5,026 bases of DNA from an uncultured Propionibacteriaceae bacterium. Lineage in GTDB: Bacteria; Actinomycetota; Actinomycetes; Propionibacteriales; Propionibacteriaceae. Location of the stretch: NCBI GenBank assembly GCA_945875065.1, contig CAMCJC010000219.1, positions 1 through 5,026 on the forward strand, given 5' to 3'. Position numbers and translations under genes: made by a program. Shown piece after piece: positions 1-5,026 of this stretch (positions are counted from its first letter, which is position 1; each line of letters opens with the position of its first letter). The notes under the pieces were generated by a model that was not told the origin of the DNA, searched no databases, and saw nothing but the letters and a program-made list of their open reading frames with translations.

Positions 1-410
1 CGCTCGGCAGGGCTGCAAGCATAGATTTTTTGAGGAAATCTTTTTCGATTGGAGATTGGTCTCTTTCGAAAGTTAGAACAAATGGAGGGAAACCTTCGAT
101 GATTTGGTCGACCATTGTGACCTGAATTGGAATGAATGGGAAAATCATCAACATATCTGCACCCAACGCTAAACTTACAATACAGATTATTGCGAGCAAG
201 AACGAATAAATCGTTTTAATGAAGAAAATTGGTGCGATTCGAGCGATATTGTTGACGACACGGCGACCTTCGAATAGAATTTCTGGAATGTCGTTAAAAT
301 CTGAATTGAGCAAAACCAAATTGGCGATTTGTCGAGTTGCTGCGTCGCCTTCAGCCATAACCATCGAAACATCAGCCTCTCGAAGCGCAAGAATGTCGTT
401 TACGCCGTCG
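1..410 (-). other. Low-G+C segment encoding the C-terminal part of the ATPase
   Basis: Hand counting gives 148 G/C in bases 1-360 (about 41%), against 44 of 60 in bases 421-480. Read on the minus strand it stays in the ATPase frame and encodes a good M5-M6 region: residues about 536-666, including ATRQIANLVLLNSDF, FEGRRVVNNIARIAP and FPFIPIQVTM. Codons are A/T-ending (ATT, GTT, GAA, CAA, TTG, AAA; Arg as CGA and AGA) whereas the rest of the gene uses GTC, CTC, GCC and CGC. The protein wording reminds me of CtpE-like pumps of low-G+C Gram-positive bacteria such as Lactobacillales, but I cannot confirm a donor. It has no stop codons in the ATPase frame and is not an intergenic or mobile-element region. 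Confidence 0.85.
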
Positions 411-1999
411 CCAGTCATCGCGACGGTGTGGCCGCGCGACTGGAGGGCCTCGACCATCGCGCGCTTCTGCTGCGGGGTGACGCGGCCAAACACATCGGCG
501 GTGGCGACACGCTCGGTGAACGCCTTCTTGTCCTCAGGCAGGGTGCGGGCGTCGACCGCGTCGGCGACGGAGACGCCGAGCGAGCGGGTAACGGCTCCCA
601 CGGAGGCGGCGTTGTCGCCGGAGATGACCTTGACGGCGACGTCCTGCTCGTTGAAATACGCGAGGGTGTCGGCGGCGTCGGGGCGGACGAGTTGCTCCAA
701 CACCAGCAACGCCACGGGAGTGACCTCGCCCGGGGCGGCCTCATCATCCACACGGGCCGTGGCGCGGCCCAGGAGAAGGACTCGGCGTCCCGTGGCGCCG
801 ATCTCTTCGGCCCGGGCGGCAACGTCCCCCTTCGCGAGCACGTCCGGTGCACCGAGCACCCAGTTTCCTTGCCCGGCGAACGAGACGCCGGACCATTTCT
901 TGGCCGAGGTGAACGGCGCCCGCGCGGTGACGTTCCACGGCTCCTGGGCCCGGCCGATGGCGGTCGTGATCGCGGCCATCGATGCGTTCGGCGCCGGATC
1001 CGCCGCAGCCAGCTGGGACAGCGCTTGGCGCGCCTCGTCCTCAGTGCCCACCACCGGGATGATCTCCCCGAGCGTCATCGCGTTCTGGGTGAGGGTGCCG
1101 GTTTTGTCGGCGCACACCACGCTGACCCGCGCCAGGCCCTCGATCGCCGGGAGTTCCTGCACCAGGCACTTGCGCTTGCCGAGGCGGATCACACCGAGCG
1201 CGAAGGCCATCGACGTCAGCAAAACCAGGCCTTCGGGCACCATCGGAACCAGCGCCGCTACCATCCGAAGCGCCGAGTCCTGCCAGGTGGCACCTTCCTG
1301 CCGGAACTGCACCCAGATCGTCAGGAGGCCAGCGGGGATCAGGAGCCAGGTCACGAACTTGAGGATCGAGTCGATGCCCGCCCGAAGCTCCGAGTTCACC
1401 AGCGTGAACTTCGCGGCCTGCGCCGTGATCTGGGCGGCGTAGGCGTCGGCGCCGACCTTCGTCGCCTTGTAGATGCCGGAGCCCGCGACGACGAAGGCGC
1501 CGGAGAACAGGTCGTCGCCGATGTCCTTGGCGACGGGATCGGCCTCGCCCGTGAGCATGGACTCATCGGCCTCCAGGTAGTCCTCGGCCACGACCTCCCC
1601 GTCCACCACGACCTGGTCGCCGGGGGACAAGACGATCAGGTCGTCGACGACCACCTGGTCGCGGGGGATGGCGGTGCGCTGCCCGTCGCGCAGGACGACG
1701 GGGTGGGCCTCGCCGATTACGGCGAGGTTGTCGAGGGTCTGCTTCGCGCGGAGCTCCTGGATGATGCCGATGATCGAGTTCGCGATGATTAGCAGCGCGA
1801 ACGCCCCTTGGAGGAAGGCGCCGGTGGCGGCGACGATGACGAATAGCACCGCGAGCATCGCGTTGACGCGTGTGAATACGTTGTCGCGGATGATCTGCCA
1901 GTTGGTGCGGCCCGAGCGGGGCGGCAGAGTGTTGACGCGGCCGTCGGCGACGCGCTGGGCGACCTCGGCTTGGGTGAGTCCTTGAAGTTCAGCGTTCAC
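1..1999 (-). CDS. ctpE: CtpE-like P-type cation (Ca2+) ATPase, partial at 3' end, chimeric C-terminus
   Basis: Integral membrane pump of the P-type (E1-E2, HAD) ATPase family, moving a cation across the cytoplasmic membrane using ATP. The mycobacterial homologue CtpE, which it resembles along its length, is linked to Ca2+ uptake. Starting from GTG at 1999, 666 residues are visible and the C-terminus lies beyond the left edge. Visible elements: M1/M2 about residues 46-81; actuator domain with TGEADP at 150-155; M3 about 212-230; M4 with the ion-site PEGL at 255-258; phosphorylation motif DKTGT with Asp298 (1108-1094); nucleotide-binding segment FTSAKKWSG at 363-371; SGDN at 460; hinge MTGDGVND at 528-535; M5/M6 about 588-642. 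Mycobacterial CtpE is about 800 residues, so M7-M10 are off-window. The start overlaps the stop of the prenyl synthase gene by 11 bp (shared GTGAACGCTGA); no in-frame ATG lies just upstream. From about residue 528-536 onward codon use and base composition change abruptly (see junction). The family call is very sure; the Ca2+ substrate rests on homology only. Confidence 0.93.
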   Translation of the reverse strand, partial: MNAELQGLTQAEVAQRVADGRVNTLPPRSGRTNWQIIRDNVFTRVNAMLAVLFVIVAATGAFLQGAFALLIIANSIIGIIQELRAKQTLDNLAVIGEAHPVVLRDGQRTAIPRDQVVVDDLIVLSPGDQVVVDGEVVAEDYLEADESMLTGEADPVAKDIGDDLFSGAFVVAGSGIYKATKVGADAYAAQITAQAAKFTLVNSELRAGIDSILKFVTWLLIPAGLLTIWVQFRQEGATWQDSALRMVAALVPMVPEGLVLLTSMAFALGVIRLGKRKCLVQELPAIEGLARVSVVCADKTGTLTQNAMTLGEIIPVVGTEDEARQALSQLAAADPAPNASMAAITTAIGRAQEPWNVTARAPFTSAKKWSGVSFAGQGNWVLGAPDVLAKGDVAARAEEIGATGRRVLLLGRATARVDDEAAPGEVTPVALLVLEQLVRPDAADTLAYFNEQDVAVKVISGDNAASVGAVTRSLGVSVADAVDARTLPEDKKAFTERVATADVFGRVTPQQKRAMVEALQSRGHTVAMTGDGVNDILALREADVSMVMAEGDAATRQIANLVLLNSDFNDIPEILFEGRRVVNNIARIAPIFFIKTIYSFLLAIICIVSLALGADMLMIFPFIPIQVTMVDQIIEGFPPFVLTFERDQSPIEKDFLKKSMLAALPS
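395..425. other. In-frame composition breakpoint (chimera or recombination junction)
   Basis: Base composition and codon preference switch within about 30 bp, over the codons for HTVAMTGDGVND of the ATPase. On the right the gene reads like an actinomycete; on the left like a low-G+C bacterium. This motif is nearly invariant in P-type ATPases, so two unrelated genomes could share a run of identical bases here, enough for an assembler, a polymerase template switch or homologous recombination to cross over and keep the frame. The exact crossover base cannot be set from one sequence. I favour an assembly or amplification chimera over a natural hybrid. Confidence 0.75.
1989..1999 (-). other. idsA2 stop / ctpE start overlap (translational coupling)
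   Basis: The sequence GTGAACGCTGA holds the GTG start of ctpE and, in another frame, the TGA stop of idsA2. No strong Shine-Dalgarno sequence precedes the GTG (only a GAG at a plausible distance), so ribosomes ending idsA2 probably restart on ctpE. This supports co-transcription of the two genes and supports the choice of ctpE start. Confidence 0.7.
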
Positions 2000-3062
2000 G
2001 GGTAGCAGCTCGTTTCGCGAGTCGGGTCAGTGCGGTCTTGGCTTCTGGGGGTAGGGCCACCGAGTCGAGTTCGACGGTGGCGCGGTACAGGAGAGCCTCG
2101 ATCTGGTCCTCGACGATCTCCAGCGCACCGCTGTCGGTGATTATCCGCCGCGCCCGGTCCACCGCAGCATCGTCGGTCGGCGTACCCAGGATGGCCCGGA
2201 GGGCGGTGCGGTCGGCCTCGTTGCTGAGGCCGAGCGCCTGCAGCACCAGGGTGGTGCGCTTGCCCTCGCGCAGGTCGTCGCCGGCGGGCTTGCCGATCAA
2301 CTCCGGGTCGCCGAACACGCCTAGGATGTCGTCCCGCAGCTGGAACGCTTGACCGACGAGGGAACCGTACCGGCCGAGCATCGCAATGAGTTCGGGGGAG
2401 CCGCCGGCGAGGGTCGCACCGAGCTGCACCGGGCGCGCGACGGTGTATCGAGCCGTCTTGTACTCCAAGACGGTCGCAGCCTGTTCCTGCTGGGCCTCAA
2501 GCGTTGTCGCGTCGGTGGCATCGAAGCCGGCGGCCACGTCGAGGTACTGGCCGAGCAGCACCTCGGAACGCATCTCGGCGACGATTCCTCGCGCCCGGTC
2601 CAGCGCTTCGGAGGGCAGGCCGCTAGATTCGAGCATCGCGATGCTCCAGTCGAACAGGACATCGCCCAACAGGATCGCCGAGGCGATGCCGTAGGACTCC
2701 GCACGATCGCCTCCCAAGCGTGCCTGGAAGGCCCGGTGCGCCGAGGGTGCGCCTCGCCGAGTATCGGAGTTGTCGATGATGTCGTCGTGCACCAGCAGCG
2801 AGGCCTGCAGGAGCTCCAGCGACGCGGCGGCCCGGGTCAGAGCAGCAGCGTCGGCCACGGGCGCTGCCGCGACATAGCCCCACCAGCAAAAAGCCGCCCG
2901 GAGCCGCTTGCCGCCGGCGGTCGCGAACCGGGCCTGCTCCAGCAACGGCATGGCCCCGATGCGCTCGGCGATCTCGACCCGCGAGTCGAGGAACTGGGCG
3001 ATGGCGGCGTCGACAGCCTCAATGAAGTCTGGGGCCTGTGGACTGTGGGATCGGGGCGGCAT
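1989..3062 (-). CDS. idsA2: Polyprenyl (geranylgeranyl-type) diphosphate synthase, IdsA2 family
   Basis: Cytosolic all-trans isoprenyl diphosphate synthase, which condenses isopentenyl diphosphate onto an allylic diphosphate to give C15-C20 or longer precursors for carotenoids, quinones or other isoprenoids. Numbering from GTG 3071 (360 residues; 357 from ATG 3062): substrate-binding GGKRLR at 53-58; first aspartate-rich motif DDIID at 96-100 followed by TRRG; GQYLD at 174-178; KTARYT at 205-210; second motif LRDDILGVFGD at 245-255; GKPAGDDLREGKRT at 260-273. The second motif is DDxxG rather than DDxxD, as in the mycobacterial IdsA2 protein I recall, so I read this as a family trait and not as damage. 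The residues just before the first motif are small or aliphatic (S91, L92), which hints at a product longer than C15, but this is weak evidence. I prefer ATG 3062: GTG 3071 would lie inside the likely -10 element, although AAGGA four bases upstream of it leaves it possible. It is divergent from the reductase gene and overlaps ctpE by 11 bp. Confidence 0.93.
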   Translation of the reverse strand: MPPRSHSPQAPDFIEAVDAAIAQFLDSRVEIAERIGAMPLLEQARFATAGGKRLRAAFCWWGYVAAAPVADAAALTRAAASLELLQASLLVHDDIIDNSDTRRGAPSAHRAFQARLGGDRAESYGIASAILLGDVLFDWSIAMLESSGLPSEALDRARGIVAEMRSEVLLGQYLDVAAGFDATDATTLEAQQEQAATVLEYKTARYTVARPVQLGATLAGGSPELIAMLGRYGSLVGQAFQLRDDILGVFGDPELIGKPAGDDLREGKRTTLVLQALGLSNEADRTALRAILGTPTDDAAVDRARRIITDSGALEIVEDQIEALLYRATVELDSVALPPEAKTALTRLAKRAATRER

Positions 3063-3069
3063 GTCTGAC

Positions 3070-3079
3070 ACCCTATCCT
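3070..3079. promoter_or_regulatory. Overlapping divergent -10 elements between idsA2 and metF
   Basis: The plus strand reads ACCCTATCCT, which fits the pattern ANNNTANNNT. It contains TATCCT (3074-3079) facing right and, on the minus strand, TAGGGT (3075-3070) facing left; both fit TAnnnT and they share the central TA. In each direction exactly seven bases separate the hexamer from an ATG: 3087 for the reductase and 3062 for the prenyl synthase. This spacing would place the transcription start on or next to the A of each ATG, giving leaderless mRNAs, which are common in actinomycetes. I see no good -35 hexamer on either side. The assignment is from sequence pattern only. Confidence 0.5.
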
Positions 3080-3086
3080 TGTCGCC

Positions 3087-3965
3087 ATGTCGCGCGTCGC
3101 CGAACTGCTAGCCCAGGCCGCCGGGCCCCTGCTCAGCTTCGAGTTCTTCCCGCCCCGGTCCGACGAGGAACGACCACGGTTCGACGGTGCCGTCGCCAAG
3201 CTGGCGGCCTTCCGGCCGGCGTTCCTGTCAGTGACCTATGGCGCATCCGGCTCGACCCGCGATCGCACCGTTGCCGCGACCGCGACCCTCGCCGCGACGC
3301 AGCCCGCGACCGTGGTCGGACACCTCACGTGCGTCTCGCAGAGCCGCGACGACCTGCTGCGGACCCTGGACAGGTTCCAAGCGGCCGGAGTCCGGAACAT
3401 CCTCGCGGTCCGTGGCGACATGCCGGGCGGGCCGCAGCAGCCGTTCGAGGCGCACCCGGACGGCCTGACCAACGCCACCGAGCTGGTGCAGCTCATCAAA
3501 GCCCACGGCGACTTCTGCGTCGGCGTCGCGGCGTTCCCGAACGTGCACCAGCCCGATAACGACCCCGAGCTCGACGCACGCATCGTCGTTGATAAGGCGG
3601 AGGCCGGCGCAAGCTACGCCATCACCCAGCTGTTCTTCGAGTCGCACCGCTACGCGGAACTCGTCGAGCGGGTGCGTTCCCGCGGCTGCGACATCCCGAT
3701 CATCCCGGGCATCGCCCCTCTGACCGTCATCACGCAGATCGAACGCTTCGCCGCGCTGGCCGACTGCCCGCTGCCCGAGGACTTCGTCGCGGACCTGCGC
3801 GCCGCAGGCGACCCCGCGGAGGTGCGGCGCGTCGGCATGGCGCGTGCGATCCGGCTCTGCCGCGAACTCCTAGATCTCGGCGCCCCAGGCTTGCAGTTCT
3901 TCACCCAGAACCGGTGGCGCGCCACCACCGAGGTGTTGCAGGCCCTCGATTGGCCGTGCCCCTGA
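3087..3965 (+). CDS. metF: Methylenetetrahydrofolate reductase (MetF-like, short actinobacterial type)
   Basis: Cytosolic enzyme of one-carbon metabolism, reducing 5,10-methylenetetrahydrofolate to 5-methyltetrahydrofolate, the methyl donor for methionine synthesis. It has 292 residues, the normal size for a bacterial single-domain (beta/alpha)8 MetF (E. coli about 296). Visible motifs: SFEFFPPR at 17-24 with Glu19, matching the E. coli catalytic Glu28; SVTYGA at 48-53; GHLTC at 78-82; LAVRGD at 106-111; AAFPNVH at 148-154; AITQLFF at 178-184 with Gln181; IPGIAP at 206-211; LQFFTQNR at 269-276. By eye, most E. coli flavin-contact positions are kept (Thr50, His79, Arg109, Asp111, His154, Asp163, Lys170), but the two tyrosines 131 and 152 appear as Asn129 and Phe150. 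Flavin-free mycobacterial MTHFRs have been reported, so cofactor use is open. ATG 3087 has no Shine-Dalgarno sequence and probably starts a leaderless message. The closest family member I recall is Rv2172c of M. tuberculosis, also beside idsA2. Confidence 0.92.
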   Translation: MSRVAELLAQAAGPLLSFEFFPPRSDEERPRFDGAVAKLAAFRPAFLSVTYGASGSTRDRTVAATATLAATQPATVVGHLTCVSQSRDDLLRTLDRFQAAGVRNILAVRGDMPGGPQQPFEAHPDGLTNATELVQLIKAHGDFCVGVAAFPNVHQPDNDPELDARIVVDKAEAGASYAITQLFFESHRYAELVERVRSRGCDIPIIPGIAPLTVITQIERFAALADCPLPEDFVADLRAAGDPAEVRRVGMARAIRLCRELLDLGAPGLQFFTQNRWRATTEVLQALDWPCP

Positions 3966-3969
3966 CGGT

Positions 3970-5026
3970 TCAAAGGGCGATACGCCAGCGCGACGTGTTG
4001 ACGTCGAGCACGGTCATCCGCTGCGTGGCGCGCGTCAGGGCGACGTAGAGGATGCGTTCGGCCCCCGGTGCCTCCGCGACGATCTCGTCGGGTGAGACCA
4101 CTAGGACGCCGTCGTACTCCAGCCCCTTCGCCTGCAGCGCGGTGACGACGATGAGGCGGTCCTCGAGCGCGGCGAGGCGGTCGTCGGCCATCGTCAGGCG
4201 CTGTGTCTGCCGAAACCTGGATCGTGGCACGACGACGCCGACGGTGCCGCTGACCTGGCCGGCGAGGATCAGGATCTGCTCGCGCATCGCCTCGTCGAGG
4301 CCGGCGGAGTCGCTGGCCAGGAGCTTGGGCTGCAGGCCGGTGGTACGGACCGCCTTCGGCAGGTCGGCGTCGGGAAAGACACGCGTGATGACCTTCGCCG
4401 CCAGCTCGAACACCTCGGCTGGGGAGCGATAGTTCGTCGTTAGGGAGAAGCGGCGCAGCGGCGCACGGCCGACGAGGTCGTCCAAGGCCCGCTGCGTTTC
4501 GGCCGCGTCAGGATAGGAGCTTTGGGCGGGGTCGCCGACCAGCGTCCACGAGGCCTGGGGGCCGCGACGCCGCAGCATCCGCCACTGCATCGGCGTGATG
4601 TCCTGCGCCTCGTCGACGACGATGTGGGCGTAGGTGGTCTGCGGGTCGTCGTCGGGGTCTAAGGCCTGGGAGCGGCTGAGGACGTCGGCGGTCGTCACAA
4701 GCTCGGCGACGTCGTCCAAGCCCACGTACAGGGGGTCATCGTCGGGTGCGGCGGGGACGGGGCCCAGCATGTCGAGGAGCTCATCGAGCAGCGCCATGTC
4801 CGCGACCGACCATCCTGTGGTACCGGCACCGTCGGCGTCGACCCACTGGAGCGACTCGGCGATGGCGTCCCGTTCGGCCTCGGTTAGGTGCGGGGCGCAC
4901 GCCTCCAAGATGGGGCGCTCGGCCAGGCGGGCGAGGACGGTCGGGGCGTCGAGCATGGGCCACCAGCGATCCATGAAAGCACCGAACTCCGGGTGGTCGC
5001 GGATGGTCTCATCGACTTCCTCGGGG
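3970..5026 (-). CDS. helR: HelD/HelR-like superfamily 1 ATPase, C-terminal half (5' end off-window)
   Basis: A UvrD/Rep-like ATPase of the HelD/HelR group, which removes RNA polymerase from stalled or drug-bound complexes; HelR proteins are linked to rifampicin tolerance in actinomycetes. About 351 residues are visible. The frame is open to the right edge with no stop, so the Met at 4974 is internal and the N-terminal part, with Walker A and the coiled coil that enters the polymerase secondary channel, lies outside. Full proteins of the group are about 700 residues or more. Visible helicase motifs: II, IVVDEAQD, with DEAQD at 4614-4600; III, WTLVGDPAQSS, with GDPAQ at 4536-4522; IV-like NYRSP at 4434-4420; V, TALQAKGLEYD, at 4143-4111; VI, VALTRATQR, at 4044-4018. 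The region before motif II, with FMDRWWPML and TGWSVADMALLDELLDMLG, matches my memory of actinobacterial HelD-like proteins and argues against a true UvrD or PcrA. It ends 4 bp from the convergent metF stop. The ATPase family is very sure; the HelR rather than general HelD assignment is moderate. Confidence 0.85.
   Translation of the reverse strand, partial: PEEVDETIRDHPEFGAFMDRWWPMLDAPTVLARLAERPILEACAPHLTEAERDAIAESLQWVDADGAGTTGWSVADMALLDELLDMLGPVPAAPDDDPLYVGLDDVAELVTTADVLSRSQALDPDDDPQTTYAHIVVDEAQDITPMQWRMLRRRGPQASWTLVGDPAQSSYPDAAETQRALDDLVGRAPLRRFSLTTNYRSPAEVFELAAKVITRVFPDADLPKAVRTTGLQPKLLASDSAGLDEAMREQILILAGQVSGTVGVVVPRSRFRQTQRLTMADDRLAALEDRLIVVTALQAKGLEYDGVLVVSPDEIVAEAPGAERILYVALTRATQRMTVLDVNTSRWRIAL

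Noticed and set aside
1..400. A-T-rich left end as an intergenic region, mobile element or genomic island border
   Set aside because: It encodes the continuing ATPase frame with recognisable M5-M6 sequence and no stop; no inverted repeats, transposase or tRNA-type attachment site were seen.
219..1792. Two long plus-strand open frames (407 and 487 codons) opposite the ATPase gene
   Set aside because: They are low-complexity Arg/Ala/Ser- or Gly/Asp-rich translations with no recognisable motif, antisense to a gene with full P-type ATPase motifs; long antisense frames are expected in high-G+C DNA.
2349..3068. 239-codon plus-strand open frame opposite the prenyl synthase gene
   Set aside because: It is a shadow of idsA2, which has complete aspartate-rich motifs on the other strand; the translation looks like no known family.
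3069..3071. GTG 3071 as the idsA2 start
   Set aside because: Possible, with AAGGA four bases upstream, but that spacing is short and the codon overlaps the likely -10 hexamer; ATG 3062 fits leaderless initiation better. Not fully excluded.
3050..3100. Riboswitch or attenuator controlling metF
   Set aside because: Only 15-24 bases separate the two start codons, so there is no room for a leader RNA.
3038..3559. 173-codon plus-strand frame overlapping the start of metF
   Set aside because: Arg/Pro-rich translation in a different frame from metF with no motif; metF explains the region.
4972..4974. ATG at 4974 as the true start of the HelD-like gene
   Set aside because: The frame stays open to the right edge and its codons there encode a family-like sequence (HPEFGAFMDRWWPML); a protein starting here would lack Walker A.
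4052..4976. Plus-strand frames of 126 and 76 codons opposite the helicase gene
   Set aside because: Ser/Arg- and Arg/Pro-rich shadows of a strand with clear SF1 helicase motifs.

Overview
The window comes mostly from a high-G+C actinomycete. From about base 420 to the right edge the DNA is strongly G+C-rich, with C/G-ending codons and tightly packed genes. The gene families (CtpE-type P-ATPase, IdsA2-type prenyl synthase, short MetF-like reductase, HelD/HelR-type ATPase) are typical of Actinomycetota. The divergent idsA/metF pair resembles Rv2173/Rv2172c of Mycobacterium tuberculosis, so Mycobacteriales is a reasonable guess. No marker here fixes the genus.

Layout, left to right. (1) Bases 1-1999, minus strand: a CtpE-like cation P-type ATPase whose C-terminus runs off the left edge. 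(2) Bases 1989-3062 (or 3071), minus strand: a short-chain polyprenyl diphosphate synthase, immediately upstream of the ATPase gene and overlapping it by 11 bp, so the two probably form one translationally coupled unit. (3) Bases 3070-3079: a compact divergent control region carrying two face-to-face -10-like hexamers that share their central TA. (4) Bases 3087-3965, plus strand: a methylenetetrahydrofolate reductase-like protein. (5) Bases 3970-5026, minus strand: the C-terminal half of a HelD/HelR-like superfamily 1 ATPase, convergent with the reductase gene, with 4 bp between stop codons. There is no gene-free stretch over 300 bases. I see no tRNA, rRNA, CRISPR array, insertion sequence or convincing terminator.

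The main anomaly is inside the ATPase gene. Left of about base 395-425, base composition falls to about 41% G+C (148 of 360 bases counted by hand in 1-360) and codon use changes to A/T-ending codons. The reading frame and the protein fold nevertheless continue without a break. The switch falls on the codons for the conserved hinge motif MTGDGVND. The C-terminal ~130 residues look like the equivalent part of a homologous pump from a low-G+C bacterium, probably Lactobacillales-like. The gene as given is therefore an in-frame chimera: either a metagenome assembly or amplification artefact joined through a short shared sequence, or a real intragenic recombination between distant phyla. I consider the artefact more likely.

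The genes do not form one evident pathway. The prenyl synthase makes isoprenoid precursors, the pump handles cations (Ca2+ in the mycobacterial homologue), the reductase supplies methyl-folate for methionine synthesis, and the HelD/HelR-like protein acts on RNA polymerase. I find no convincing evidence for a new multi-gene system in this window.
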